DNA from: Mycolicibacterium flavescens | GTDB lineage: Bacteria; Actinomycetota; Actinomycetes; Mycobacteriales; Mycobacteriaceae | Length of the DNA stretch: 64,000 nucleotides | Direction: 5' to 3' | NCBI RefSeq assembly: GCF_001722335.1 | Contig: NZ_MIHA01000001.1 | Span: 124,001-188,000, forward strand | Shown here: positions 17,167-27,593 of the stretch, piece by piece | Layout of the letters: every line of letters starts with the position of its first letter | Numbering within the stretch: position 1 is the stretch's first letter | The notes under the pieces: model-generated | Databases searched by the model: none | Told to the model about the DNA's origin: nothing | Seen by the model: only the letters and a program-made list of their open reading frames with translations | Made by a program: the position numbers and the translations under genes

Positions 17167-18497
17167 TCGCCGACCAGACCGTCCTCGAACTCGACGACAT
17201 CCAGCACATCCTGCTGACTCGGACCCCCGCGCTCACGGGACGCTACGAGTTCCTGTCGTTCGATACGCCTACCGGCGGACGCACCTGGCTGGCCGCGCTG
17301 CTGGACAAAGTCCAGTCAGCCGCCGACGCGCACGCGACAATGGGCGACTCCGACCGTTGGGTCACCGTCGCCTTCACCTGGCGCGGGCTGCGGTCGCTCG
17401 GTGTGCCCGAGGAGTCGCTGGCCACGTTCCCCGACGAGTTCCGCGAAGGTATGGCCGCGCGTGCCGACATCCTGGGTGATATCGGCGACTGTGCGCCACA
17501 GAACTGGGTCGGAGGGCTCGCGGACGACGACCTGCATGCGATCGCAATTCTTTTCGCCCGGACCGACGACCAGTGTCGGCGTTCGATCGACGAACACGAC
17601 AAGCTCCTCAACCGAACCGACGGGGTCCGCAGCCTTTCTCACCTCGATTTGAACGCGACACCGCCGTTCAACTACGCCCACGACCATTTCGGGTTTCGGG
17701 ACCGCCTGTCCCAGCCGGTGATGGAGGGCTCCGGCGAGCAACCGACACCGGGGTCGGGCGGCCCGCTCAAGCCCGGTGAATTCATACTCGGCTACCCGGA
17801 CGAGGACGGCATCCCCAGCGACCTTCCGCAGCCGGCAGTCCTGTCGCGCAACGGAAGCTATCTGGCCTACCGCCGCCTGCAGGAGCACGTGGCGTTGTTT
17901 CGTGATTATCTGCGCGAGAACACCGACACCGCGGCCGACGAGGAGCTCTTGGCCGCGAAGTTCATGGGACGCTGGCGCAGCGGTGCGCCGCTCGTCCTGG
18001 CGCCCGAAAATGACGATCCCGAACTCGGTGCAGATCCGTTGCGCAACAACGACTTCAATTACAAGGAGATGGATCCGTTCGGTTACGCCTGCCCGCTGGG
18101 GTCCCACGCACGGCGTCTCAACCCCCGCGATACCGCCCACAACATGAACCGCCGCCGGATGATCCGCCGCGGCGCCACCTACGGTCCCGCACTCGCTGAC
18201 GGCGCTCCCGATGACGGTGTCGACCGGGGCATCGCGGCGTTCATCATCTGCGCCAGCCTGGTCCGTCAGTTCGAGTTCGCCCAGAACGTGTGGATCAACG
18301 ACAAGACGTTTCACGAACTCGGCAACGAGCACGACCCCATCTGCGGAAGTCAGGACGGCACACTCGAGTTCACCATCCCTCGCCGCCCGATCCGCAAAGT
18401 ACTCAAAGGGCTTCCAGCGTTCACCACATTGAAGGGCGGGGCCTACTTCTTCCTTCCCGGGATCGCCGCCCTGCGCTATCTGGCGGGCTTGACGTGA
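17163..18497 (+). CDS. DyP-type heme peroxidase
   Basis: A 444-residue dye-decolourising-type peroxidase. The GTG at 17163 overlaps the previous stop; a longer in-frame extension to 17118 would run inside the NTF2-like gene and is less likely. The distal-side motif appears as HFGFRDRLSQP near residue 178, where the usual GXXDG is GFRDR: the catalytic aspartate is kept but the final glycine is arginine. The proximal histidine is probably that of CPLGSHARRLNPRD. The length and SQP motif suggest the larger C/D-like class. There is no signal peptide or encapsulin gene nearby. It overlaps the next gene by four bases. Confidence 0.88.
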   Translation: MIADQTVLELDDIQHILLTRTPALTGRYEFLSFDTPTGGRTWLAALLDKVQSAADAHATMGDSDRWVTVAFTWRGLRSLGVPEESLATFPDEFREGMAARADILGDIGDCAPQNWVGGLADDDLHAIAILFARTDDQCRRSIDEHDKLLNRTDGVRSLSHLDLNATPPFNYAHDHFGFRDRLSQPVMEGSGEQPTPGSGGPLKPGEFILGYPDEDGIPSDLPQPAVLSRNGSYLAYRRLQEHVALFRDYLRENTDTAADEELLAAKFMGRWRSGAPLVLAPENDDPELGADPLRNNDFNYKEMDPFGYACPLGSHARRLNPRDTAHNMNRRRMIRRGATYGPALADGAPDDGVDRGIAAFIICASLVRQFEFAQNVWINDKTFHELGNEHDPICGSQDGTLEFTIPRRPIRKVLKGLPAFTTLKGGAYFFLPGIAALRYLAGLT

Positions 18498-19498
18498 GCG
18501 GCGCCAGGACCTACAACCAGCAACACGTCGCACGCGAACACGACGGGCGCAGGCGGATCAGCATCTACTGGACTTGGAGCTATCCGTGGGAGGCGCAGCG
18601 CGATCCCGCCGAAATGTACAACCGCTTCTCGACGATGACCGAAGTGCGCAACGCGTTGTGGCCCAGCTATGAGCAGCCGGCATACGATGCGGCCCACTTC
18701 CTGCAGGGCATCGCCGGCACCCTCGAGTTGTTCCACCGGTCTACGCTGGCCTTCCAGCGCTTGGCAGGCGAGACGACCGGTCATCCGGTCGCGGTCTTCC
18801 AGCGCATCGACCAGGCCGGCTACCGGCAGCCGATCGACGAGCGCGTTCTCGCCGACACCGACACCCTGATGGTGTTCGGCCTCGACCACCTGCTGTCCCA
18901 GCAGGAGGTGGACCTCGCGGAGGTGGAGGCGGTCGAGCAGTGGCTGCGCCGCGAACACACCTGCCTTCTGCTGGCCCCTCATCATGACGTCGGCTTCAGC
19001 GACGACTATGCGCAACGGCAGATGGAGTTTTCACACCACGGTGACCCGCTGGTGCCCCGCCAGCAGCGCTTCGGTCATTACACGCGGTCGCTGATGACGG
19101 CCCTCGACGTGCCCGTCCACAACACCTGGGGGCTCCGTCCCGCCGTCGTCCCGGGCACCCGGGACATCGCTCCGCTGACCGCGATCCGGGATCTGGACGG
19201 CGTCCGGTTACTCGACAACGTCACCACCTTCAACTTCCACCCGCACCTTCCGCATTACGACCTCACCGTCGCGGAAAGCGACGCGGTCCGGGTGCTCGGC
19301 AGGCAACGGGTCGATCCCGAACGGCCCCACCCGTTCACCGCCGACGGCAATTCCGAGTTCAACGCACTGATCTGGATGCCTCCGGCAGGTTCGCGGGCCG
19401 GTGACATCGTGCTCATCGACTCGACGCATTTCACCACGCTTTTCGGTGGAACCGACAGCCTTCGCAATCTCTGGCAAAACCTCGCAACCATGCCCTAG
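18494..19498 (+). CDS. Hypothetical protein coupled to the DyP peroxidase
   Basis: A 334-residue cytoplasmic-looking protein starting at a GTG that overlaps the peroxidase stop (GTGA). I do not recognise the family. Visible landmarks are an aromatic-rich N-terminus (ISIYWTWSYPWEAQRDP), a segment DTLMVFGLDHLLSQQEVDLAEVEAVEQWLRR leading into LLLAPHHDVGF, then EFSHHGDPLVPRQQRFGHYTRS and NFHPHLPHYDL. The hydrophobic strand, long helix and 'LLLAPHH' order looks like a glutamine-amidotransferase-like or ThuA-like Rossmann fold, but this is a weak guess. The many conserved-looking histidines could bind metal or heme. Confidence 0.75.
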   Translation: MSGARTYNQQHVAREHDGRRRISIYWTWSYPWEAQRDPAEMYNRFSTMTEVRNALWPSYEQPAYDAAHFLQGIAGTLELFHRSTLAFQRLAGETTGHPVAVFQRIDQAGYRQPIDERVLADTDTLMVFGLDHLLSQQEVDLAEVEAVEQWLRREHTCLLLAPHHDVGFSDDYAQRQMEFSHHGDPLVPRQQRFGHYTRSLMTALDVPVHNTWGLRPAVVPGTRDIAPLTAIRDLDGVRLLDNVTTFNFHPHLPHYDLTVAESDAVRVLGRQRVDPERPHPFTADGNSEFNALIWMPPAGSRAGDIVLIDSTHFTTLFGGTDSLRNLWQNLATMP

Positions 19499-19506
19499 GA
19501 GTCACC

Positions 19507-20664
<1,158 letters not shown>

Positions 20665-21543
20665 CTAGCCGCCCGGCCCGTTCGGCCACTTCAGCAGTGA
20701 ACCAGCGTCGACGCGGATGTGCTGGCCGGTGATGTAGCGGCTCTCGTCACTGGCCAGGAACACCCCGAGGTTGGCGATGTCCTCGGGTTCGACGTACGGG
20801 ATCGGCATCGCCTGAAAGATCGTGAACAGCGGTTCGGCGTCCTCGCGTGCCGGCTGCTTGCCCTCGGCGGTCATGTCCGGCCGGAAGATGCTGTACATGC
20901 CGTCGTTCTGCAGCAGATGGGTGTTGCAGTTGGTCGGGTGGATGGCGTTCACGCGGATCATCCGCGGCGCCAGGTGCAGACACATCTCGTCGACGTACTC
21001 GATCACGATGCGCTTGCTCCACCCGTAGCCGGCACCGCCGGGGCCCATCGTCGGGTTGTCGGTGGTGCCGCGCATCATTCCCGCCGTCGACCCGGTCACG
21101 ATGATCGACGCCCCGTCGGGCAGATGCGGGATGGCCACCGCGACGGTGTTCATCACACCGACGAGGTCGACGTCGGAGGCGTCGACGAACTGCATCGGAT
21201 CGGGTTTGCCCATCGCCATCGGCAGGATCCCGGCATTGGCGACGACGATGTCGATCTTGCCGAGGTCGGCGACACCCGCTTCGACCGCGTCGCGCAGTTC
21301 GTGGCGCTCGCGGACGTCGGCCATCCGGGCCACCACCCGCCTGCCGGTCTCCTTGACCGCGCGCTCGGTCTCGGCCAGATCATCCGGTGTGGCAAGCGGA
21401 TACGGGTTGGACTCGATCTGGCGGCAGATGTCAACCGCGATGATGTCGGCGCCCTCTTTGGCCATCGCAACGGCGTGCGCGCGGCCCTGCCCCCGCGCCG
21501 CGCCGGTGATGAACGCGACCTTACCTTCGAGTCGTCCGGCCAT
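20665..21543 (-). CDS. Mycofactocin-coupled SDR family oxidoreductase
   Basis: A 292-residue short-chain dehydrogenase. It has the dinucleotide motif TGAARGQG near residue 14, NAG at the fourth strand, the catalytic serine in IIVTGSTAGM and Y-x-x-x-K in GYGWSKRIV. The longer loop after VDICRQIESNPYPLATPDDL and the insert HPTNCNTHLLQNDGMYSIFRPDM identify the mycofactocin-associated subfamily, which holds a non-exchangeable NAD cofactor and passes electrons to mycofactocin. It probably oxidises an alcohol made by the neighbouring P450s. Last gene of the long minus-strand run, it is separated from the P450 gene by a strong inverted repeat. Confidence 0.93.
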   Translation of the reverse strand: MAGRLEGKVAFITGAARGQGRAHAVAMAKEGADIIAVDICRQIESNPYPLATPDDLAETERAVKETGRRVVARMADVRERHELRDAVEAGVADLGKIDIVVANAGILPMAMGKPDPMQFVDASDVDLVGVMNTVAVAIPHLPDGASIIVTGSTAGMMRGTTDNPTMGPGGAGYGWSKRIVIEYVDEMCLHLAPRMIRVNAIHPTNCNTHLLQNDGMYSIFRPDMTAEGKQPAREDAEPLFTIFQAMPIPYVEPEDIANLGVFLASDESRYITGQHIRVDAGSLLKWPNGPGG

Positions 21544-21564
21544 TGCCTACCTCCTTGAGATGTT

Positions 21565-21619
21565 GACTCTGCGGTGAGGGCGCACACCCCTCGCGAATAC
21601 GCGTCCTCACCGCAGAGTC
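21565..21619. terminator. 15-bp perfect inverted repeat, terminator-like or attenuator
   Basis: GACTCTGCGGTGAGG (21565-21579) and CCTCACCGCAGAGTC (21605-21619) are perfect complements separated by 25 bases. The right arm overlaps the last codons of the P450 gene. There is no U-run. It lies between the P450 and the terminal SDR of the same strand, so it could end or damp transcription between them, or protect the upstream mRNA from decay. Confidence 0.65.
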
Positions 21620-22881
21620 GATGGCGTGAAAGTGAGATGCAGTTCGTTGAGCCCACGCATGATGAACGTCGGCTCGTAGACGTAGCGGCGGTCACCGGCA
21701 GGGCCGTGATGGTCCTCGGACACCGCGATGTCGGTCATCCGGTCCAGGATCCGGTTCAGCGAGATACGCCCCTCCGCGCGCGCCAGCGGTGCCCCCGGGC
21801 ACGAGTGCACGCCGCGGATGAACGCGATCTGTTCGCGCACATTCGGCCGGTCCGGACGGAACTCGTTCGGGGCGGGGAACTTTCGTTCGTCGCGGTTGCA
21901 GGCGCCGGGCAGCAGCATCACCGTCGTGCCGGCCGGCACCTTGACGTCACCGATGCTGGTGGTCGTGCGCGCCATCCGGAAGTGCGCCTTGACCGGGCTC
22001 TCCATCCGCAGCGTCTCCTCGAGGAACGCGGGGATCCTGCTGCGGTCCTCGCGCAGCGCGGTCTCGAATTCGTCGTTCTCGCCGATGACGCGCATCGCCG
22101 AACTGACCAGTTTCGTGGTGGTTTCGGTGCCCGCGGCGAACAGGAACGTCGACAGGTTCATCACGTCCTCGATGTCCGGCGTCGAACCGTCCTCGTATTT
22201 GGCCTGGGCCAGTTCGGTCAGCACGTCCTCGCGCGGGGCGCGCCGACGGTCCTCGATGTAGCCGTAGAACTTGTCGTTGAGCCACTGCAGCGGGTTGTGC
22301 GAGGTCGGCGCCTCCTTGCCCAGCTCCCCGACCGTCTCCAGCGCGAACGCGGCCTTGAACTCGTCGTGGTCTTCGGCGGGCACCCCCAGCAGGTCGGCGA
22401 TCACCAGCAGTGAGAACGGTTTGGCGTAGTCGGCGAGGAACTCGCAGCTGCCCCGCTCGATGAACGTGTCGAGTTGCCGGTCGGCCAGGCGCCACATGAA
22501 CTCCTCGTTCTCCTTGAGGCGCTTGGGCGTGATCAGCTTGTTCATCAGGCCGCGGGTGCGGGTGTGCAGCGGCGGGTCCTGCGAGGTGATGTGCTCGGCC
22601 ATCGGCACCGCGTCGCGGTGTTGCTCGATCAGTTCGCTGACGTCGTCGCGGCCGTCGGGCCCGAACGGCATCCCCGAGAACGGGCCGGCCACCGACACAC
22701 ACGACGAGAACGCGGGGTCGCGGTAGACCGCCAACGCCTCGTCGTAGCCGGTGACCGCCAGCACGTTGAACGGGGTGGCCTCGGTCACCGGGCATTTCGC
22801 GCGCAGGTGATCGAAGTACGGGTACGGGTCGGGCACCAGCGTCGCGTCGGTGAAGAAGTCGACGGTGTCGAAGTCGGTCAT
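21607..22881 (-). CDS. Cytochrome P450 (first of four)
   Basis: A 424-residue soluble bacterial P450. The ATG at 22879-22881 overlaps the end of the upstream P450 by four bases and gives the normal N-terminus MTDFDTVDFFTDATLVPDPY. The I-helix oxygen-binding segment is FLFAAGTETTTKLV, the K-helix E-x-x-R is EETLRMESP, and the heme-ligand loop is FIRGVHSCPGAPLAR. Note SCPGAPLAR rather than the more common xCLGxxLAR; related P450s of this type occur in mycobacteria. It likely hydroxylates a hydrophobic substrate with electrons from a ferredoxin encoded elsewhere, since none is in the window. Confidence 0.93.
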   Translation of the reverse strand: MTDFDTVDFFTDATLVPDPYPYFDHLRAKCPVTEATPFNVLAVTGYDEALAVYRDPAFSSCVSVAGPFSGMPFGPDGRDDVSELIEQHRDAVPMAEHITSQDPPLHTRTRGLMNKLITPKRLKENEEFMWRLADRQLDTFIERGSCEFLADYAKPFSLLVIADLLGVPAEDHDEFKAAFALETVGELGKEAPTSHNPLQWLNDKFYGYIEDRRRAPREDVLTELAQAKYEDGSTPDIEDVMNLSTFLFAAGTETTTKLVSSAMRVIGENDEFETALREDRSRIPAFLEETLRMESPVKAHFRMARTTTSIGDVKVPAGTTVMLLPGACNRDERKFPAPNEFRPDRPNVREQIAFIRGVHSCPGAPLARAEGRISLNRILDRMTDIAVSEDHHGPAGDRRYVYEPTFIMRGLNELHLTFTPSTLR

Positions 22882-24101
22882 GAGGCACCCCTCACGGTGT
22901 CGAAGGTGACGGGCAGGGCGGTCGGTGAGCGGAACACCTGACCGCGGATGAACGGGTCGCCGGAGGTGTCCAGCCGCAGGTTGGGCAGCCGGTCGAGCAG
23001 CAGGTTGACCGCCACCCGCATCTCCAGGCGCGCCAGGTGCATACCCAGGCACACGTGGACACCGTGGCCCCAGCCGATGTTCGGCTTGACATCGCGGAAG
23101 ATGTTGAACCGGTCGGGATCCGAGAACCGCTCTTCCTGCCGGTTGGCCGCGCCCAGCACCGGCATCACCGAACACCCCGCCGGGATGTGCACACCGCCGA
23201 GCTCGGTGTCGCGGGTGGCCACCCGGGTGATCATGAGCAGCGGCGGCTCCCAGCGCACCGCCTCTTCGATCGCCTGCGGGATCAGTGACCGGTCGGCGCG
23301 CACCGCGTCGAGCTGGTCGGGGTCTGACAGCAGCCCGAACAACAGGTTTCCCAGCGACCGGTAGGTGGTCTCCACCCCGGCCGGCAGCAGGAGCCGGAGA
23401 AACGAGAAGATCTCCTCGTCGGACAGCTTCTCGCCGTCGATCTCGGCCGCGGCCAGGCCGCTGATCAGATCGTCGCGCGGATCCTGCCGGCGGGCGTTGA
23501 GGATCGGGCCGAGATAGTCGGCCAGCGCCTGCGACGCCTGCCGCCCGCGTTCGGGGTTGACGGTGAACGACAGCAGCGAGATCGACCATTTCTGGAACTG
23601 CGCGTAGTCCTCCTGCGGCAGCCCGAGCAGGCCGGCGATGATCAGCGTGGGGTACGGGAAGTTGAACTCCTTGACCAGATCGGCGCTACCGCGGCCGGCG
23701 AACCGGTCGATCAGCGCCGCACCGATCCGGGTGACCAGGTCGTCTTCCCAGCGGGCCAGCGCCTTCTGGGAGAACGCTTTCGAGATCAGCGCCCGGTGCC
23801 TACCGTGCTCGGGTTCGTCCATGCCGAGGATGACGTACTTGCCGAACACGTCGCCGAAGGCCTGGATGATGATCGACGACGAGAAGGTCTCGTTGTCGCG
23901 CAGCATCTGCTGGGCTTCCTCGTAGCGGTACACCATGAAGAGCGGTTTGCCCTCTTCGCCGGGAATCCCGGGGATCTCGATCTTCTGGACCGGCTCTTCG
24001 CGCCGGAGCCGGGCGAGTTCGGTGTAGGGGTCCCGGACGTCGCCGGAGACGAAATCGTCGAACTCCCCGAAGTCTTCGAGGTCGTCGAACAGCTGCTGCA
24101 T
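22878..24101 (-). CDS. Cytochrome P450 (second of four)
   Basis: A 407-residue P450. The ATG follows GAGAGGGAAGCC, a strong ribosome site. The I-helix is LLPAGVETTYRSLGNLL, E-x-x-R is EEAVRWEPP, and the heme loop is GWGHGVHVCLGMHLARLE. It closely resembles the P450 at 32361-33584 in the same segments (PAG-ETT, HGxHVCLGMHLARLE), suggesting in-cluster duplication. It overlaps the next P450 gene by four bases and follows the aldehyde dehydrogenase by ten bases, so the three are co-transcribed. Confidence 0.94.
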   Translation of the reverse strand: MQQLFDDLEDFGEFDDFVSGDVRDPYTELARLRREEPVQKIEIPGIPGEEGKPLFMVYRYEEAQQMLRDNETFSSSIIIQAFGDVFGKYVILGMDEPEHGRHRALISKAFSQKALARWEDDLVTRIGAALIDRFAGRGSADLVKEFNFPYPTLIIAGLLGLPQEDYAQFQKWSISLLSFTVNPERGRQASQALADYLGPILNARRQDPRDDLISGLAAAEIDGEKLSDEEIFSFLRLLLPAGVETTYRSLGNLLFGLLSDPDQLDAVRADRSLIPQAIEEAVRWEPPLLMITRVATRDTELGGVHIPAGCSVMPVLGAANRQEERFSDPDRFNIFRDVKPNIGWGHGVHVCLGMHLARLEMRVAVNLLLDRLPNLRLDTSGDPFIRGQVFRSPTALPVTFDTVRGAS

Positions 24102-24111
24102 GGCTTCCCTC

Positions 24112-25590
24112 TCAGGCCGGGTACGCGACGGACTTGATCTCGGTGTACTGGTCGAAACCGGCGGTGCCGTTCTGACGACCCACCCCGCTGGCCTTGTAAC
24201 CCCCGAACGGGGTGTCGGCGCCGTAGCCTGCCGCGCCGTTGATGCCGAGGAAGCCGGCCCGCAGCCGGCGAGCGACCGCCAGGCCGTGCTCGATGGAGCC
24301 GGCGATGACGTTGCCCGCCAACCCGTATGGGCTGTCGTTGGCGATGCGCACCGCGTCGTCCTCGTCGGTGTACGGGATGACCGCCAGCACCGGACCGAAG
24401 ATCTCCTCCTGCGCGATGGTCATCTTGTTGTCGACGTCGGCGAAAAGGGTTGGCCTGACATAGAACCCCTTGTCGAGCCCATCGGGTGGCTCGGCACCGC
24501 CGACGACCAGCCGTGCGCCCTCTTCGACACCCTTGTCGATGTAGCCGCGGATGCGGCCGCGCTGCTTGTCCGAGATCACCGGCCCGCACAAGGTGGCGGG
24601 GTCCTGCGGGTCGCCGGGGCGGACGCCCTCGTAGATGCCCTTGAGCATCTCGATGCCCTCGTCGTAGCGCGCCCGGGGCAGCAGCAACCGCGTCGGGTTG
24701 GCGCAGCCCTGCCCGGCGTGCATGCAGGGCGCGATGCCCATCATGCAGCCCAGCCCGAAGTCGGCGTCGTCGAGCACGATCGTCGCGGACTTGCCGCCGA
24801 GTTCGAGGAACAGCCGCTTCATGGTGGCCGCGCCCTTCTCCATGATGCGCTGCCCGACGACCGTGGATCCGGTGAACGAGATCAGGTCGACCTTCGGCGA
24901 GAGCGTGAGTTCCTCGCCGACGAAGTGGTCGGAGGCGGTGACGACGTTCACCACTCCCGCTGGGATGTCGGTCTTCTCGGCGATGAGCCGGCCGAGACGG
25001 GTGGCGTTGTAGGGCGTGTTGGGCGCCGGCTTCAGCACGACCGTGCACCCGGTCCCCAGCGCCTGGCCGATCTTCTGGATGGTGACCTCGAACGGGAAGT
25101 TCCACGGCACGATCGCGCCGACGACTCCCGCGGGTTCGCGCCACACCTTCCTGGTGGTGTTCATCCCGGTGACCGAGACGAAGGCGTCACCGAGCGGGGT
25201 CTCCCACGGGTATTCGTCGATCAGTTTGGCCGGATAGCGCAGCCCGTCGGCGAGCGGCGCATCGAGTTGCGGGCCGTGGGTGATGGCGCGCGGGCACCCG
25301 ACCTCGAGGATCAGCTCTTCGCGCAGTTCCTCGCGTTCGTCTTCCAGTGCCTCCTGCAGTTGGAGAAGACAGCGCTGCCGGAACGCGTGATCGGTGGACC
25401 ATGTGGTCTCGTCGAACGCGCGGCGCGCCGCGTCGATGGCCCGGTGCATGTCGGCTTTCGACGCGTCGGCGACCTCGCCGAGCGTCTCCTCGGTGGCCGG
25501 GTTGATGTTGGTGAAGGTACCGGCCTCACCGTCGACGAGCTTGCCGTCGATCAGCATCCTGGTCTCGAAGCGGGGCACGATGTCAGCCAT
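24112..25590 (-). CDS. NAD(P)-dependent aldehyde dehydrogenase
   Basis: A 492-residue aldehyde dehydrogenase. The start MADIVPRFETRMLIDGK is chosen because GGGAGGACAGAG precedes this ATG; the frame is open for seven more codons upstream. Diagnostic parts are the cofactor region SFTGSTVVGQRIM, the general-base glutamate in LELGGKSATIVLDDAD and the catalytic cysteine in HAGQGCANPTRL. It converts an aldehyde to the acid, a logical step after P450 and SDR oxidation of an alkyl chain or alcohol. The gene start overlaps the end of the upstream SDR by eight bases. Confidence 0.94.
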   Translation of the reverse strand: MADIVPRFETRMLIDGKLVDGEAGTFTNINPATEETLGEVADASKADMHRAIDAARRAFDETTWSTDHAFRQRCLLQLQEALEDEREELREELILEVGCPRAITHGPQLDAPLADGLRYPAKLIDEYPWETPLGDAFVSVTGMNTTRKVWREPAGVVGAIVPWNFPFEVTIQKIGQALGTGCTVVLKPAPNTPYNATRLGRLIAEKTDIPAGVVNVVTASDHFVGEELTLSPKVDLISFTGSTVVGQRIMEKGAATMKRLFLELGGKSATIVLDDADFGLGCMMGIAPCMHAGQGCANPTRLLLPRARYDEGIEMLKGIYEGVRPGDPQDPATLCGPVISDKQRGRIRGYIDKGVEEGARLVVGGAEPPDGLDKGFYVRPTLFADVDNKMTIAQEEIFGPVLAVIPYTDEDDAVRIANDSPYGLAGNVIAGSIEHGLAVARRLRAGFLGINGAAGYGADTPFGGYKASGVGRQNGTAGFDQYTEIKSVAYPA

Positions 25591-26467
25591 TACTCTGTCC
25601 TCCCAGCGCACCGAAACGCGGTATCCCCATCATCAACCGGGTCATCTGGTGCAGCCCGGCGGCCGGTAGTAACCGGTTGGCGATCATCAGCATTCGCGCA
25701 TCGGGGCCGACCGGTACTTTGACGAAGGGTTTGGTGCTCTCGAGCGCCTTACTCAGGCCGGCGGCGAACTTCTCCGGCGAGCGGGCGGCCATCCGCATCG
25801 CGGCCCTGCCCCGTTTGTCCATGGTGGCGTGGTGCGGTGCGTACACCCCGGCCAGGTCACGACAGTCCGTGGTGCCGGCGTCGGTGATGATCTCGGTGTC
25901 GTAGGTGCCGGTGACCAGGATCGTGACGCCGATCCCGAATGGCGCGACCTCGGCGGCCATCGCCTCACCCCACCGTTCCAGGGCGCCTTTGGCCGCTGAA
26001 TAGGGTGCGGTAGCGGGCATTCCACGCACCCCGCCCTGACTGGACACCAGCACGATCCGTCCGCGTCCGGTCCGGCGCATCTCGGGCAGCAGGGCCTTGG
26101 TCAGCGCGACCGGGCCGAACACCGTCGTCGCGAACATCCGCTCCCAGAGGCTGGTCGGTGTCTCCTCCACCATGCCGGCCGCGGAGATACCGGCGTTGTG
26201 CACCAGGGCGTGGGGTGCGCCGACCGCCGCGGTGATCGTCTGGGCCGCGGTCTCGATCGAGCCGGTGTCGGTCAGGTCCAGGGTGACACCGGTCAACCGT
26301 GGATCGTCGTCGGCGGCGCCGGTCGCGTCGCGCAGCGCCTTCATCCCGGTGTCGACGGACCGCATCGCGGCCAGCACGTGCCACCCATTGCGGTACAGGT
26401 GGCAGGCTGAGGCGAATCCCAACCCGCGCGACGCGCCGGTGATCACGACGCTGCGCTGACTACCCAT
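25583..26467 (-). CDS. SDR family oxidoreductase
   Basis: A 294-residue classical-type short-chain dehydrogenase. It shows VITGASRGLGFASACHL at the N-terminus, NAG in LVHNAGISAAG, serine in VLVSSQGGVRG and the Y-x-x-x-K pair in APYSAAKGALERWG. The start MGSQRSVVITGASRG is favoured over an upstream codon. It overlaps the AveC-like gene by eight bases and the aldehyde dehydrogenase gene by eight. The C-terminal 40 residues (LMIANRLLPAAGLHQMTRLMMG) are hydrophobic and could bind lipid or membrane. Substrate unknown. Confidence 0.92.
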   Translation of the reverse strand: MGSQRSVVITGASRGLGFASACHLYRNGWHVLAAMRSVDTGMKALRDATGAADDDPRLTGVTLDLTDTGSIETAAQTITAAVGAPHALVHNAGISAAGMVEETPTSLWERMFATTVFGPVALTKALLPEMRRTGRGRIVLVSSQGGVRGMPATAPYSAAKGALERWGEAMAAEVAPFGIGVTILVTGTYDTEIITDAGTTDCRDLAGVYAPHHATMDKRGRAAMRMAARSPEKFAAGLSKALESTKPFVKVPVGPDARMLMIANRLLPAAGLHQMTRLMMGIPRFGALGGQSNG

Positions 26468-27590
26468 CCGCGGCCTCGGGGGCACACCGGTCGCTTCTGG
26501 CTCCGATCGCGACGTCGGGGCGGCCGTCGGGTTGCATGCTCATCCAGGTGGACCAGATGCCCGACGAGTAGGGGCCGGGGTGCCCGTTCTCTTCGTAGAA
26601 GCCCTGCGGGTCATAGACTTTCGCCTCGGGATACGGCCACGGGCAGGCCACCGACGTCGAGATTCGGGTCCACTTGAGGATCGCGAATCCGGTGCCGTAG
26701 GCGAAGTAGGCGACGTTGATGATCACGAACATCACCACGAACATGCCCAGCGCGGGTCGGCGGGCGAACAGCCGGGACCGCTGTGCCAGCTTCTCGGCCA
26801 CCGTCCTTCCGGTGTCGTCGCGGTAGAGCAGCACACCGGCGGGGATCATCACGAAGGTGACCATCACGGTTTCCCAGATGAACGGGAACTGGTAGGTCTC
26901 GCCGACGAACACCGAGCCGAACGGCACCACCTGTGAGTAGATGTAGAAACCGGTGCGTACCAACGTGATTTCGAGCATCGCGTCGATGAGGATGCCCAGC
27001 GGCAGGATCAGCGCCGCCAGGCTGATCAGCGGGTGGCGCCACACGAACGAGTCGGGTGGCCGCTTGGCCTGCAGTTTGCGCAGGATCCAGATCGCCGGGA
27101 AGAACGGCCCGAGGTAGAACATGATGTAGCCGATCACCAGGAACGGCTCGACCGTCGGCGAGATCGACACCAGCGGCCAGTCTTCGGGCCAGTGCCACAG
27201 TTCGGGGTTGTACACCGCGAACGGCGACCAGTTCATGATCGGGTCCTGCCACACGATCAGCGTCGTGACGATGCCCATCAGCAGCACCGGATGCGCGCCG
27301 AGCCGGCGCCACGCGATCACGTACACGATCACAATGGCTGACATCGAGATGATCGTGAAGATCTGGAACAGGGTCAGCCAGTGGTCGAAGCCGAACAGCG
27401 GCTCCACCGGACGGGGTGCGCCTTCGACTTCGGGGTTGCGGATTCGCGGTGAGACGGCGCCCTTGCGGGCGTTGACCGCGATCAGCACGAGCAGGAACAC
27501 CGCGACCGCGATCCACAGCGCGGCCCTCCACGACCCCTTCTTCGGTTCGGCGGCCTGCTCGGCGGGCGGTGTGGCTTCCTGGGTGGCCAT
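26460..27590 (-). CDS. AveC-like (spirocyclase-family) multispanning membrane protein
   Basis: A 376-residue membrane protein with about seven helices, starting at WRAALWIAVAVFLLVLIAVN. It resembles the AveC-like family, named for the avermectin spirocyclase/dehydratase, and mycobacteria carry several such proteins of unknown role. Conserved-looking polar segments between the helices (WQDPIMNWSPFAVYNPELWHWPEDWP; PFGSVFVGETYQFPFIWETV; CPWPYPEAKVYDPQGFYEENG) suggest a membrane enzyme rather than a transporter. It sits three bases after the substrate-binding-like gene and overlaps the SDR gene, so it is part of the same operon. The reaction is not known. Confidence 0.82.
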   Translation of the reverse strand: MATQEATPPAEQAAEPKKGSWRAALWIAVAVFLLVLIAVNARKGAVSPRIRNPEVEGAPRPVEPLFGFDHWLTLFQIFTIISMSAIVIVYVIAWRRLGAHPVLLMGIVTTLIVWQDPIMNWSPFAVYNPELWHWPEDWPLVSISPTVEPFLVIGYIMFYLGPFFPAIWILRKLQAKRPPDSFVWRHPLISLAALILPLGILIDAMLEITLVRTGFYIYSQVVPFGSVFVGETYQFPFIWETVMVTFVMIPAGVLLYRDDTGRTVAEKLAQRSRLFARRPALGMFVVMFVIINVAYFAYGTGFAILKWTRISTSVACPWPYPEAKVYDPQGFYEENGHPGPYSSGIWSTWMSMQPDGRPDVAIGARSDRCAPEAADG

Positions 27591-27593
27591 CGC

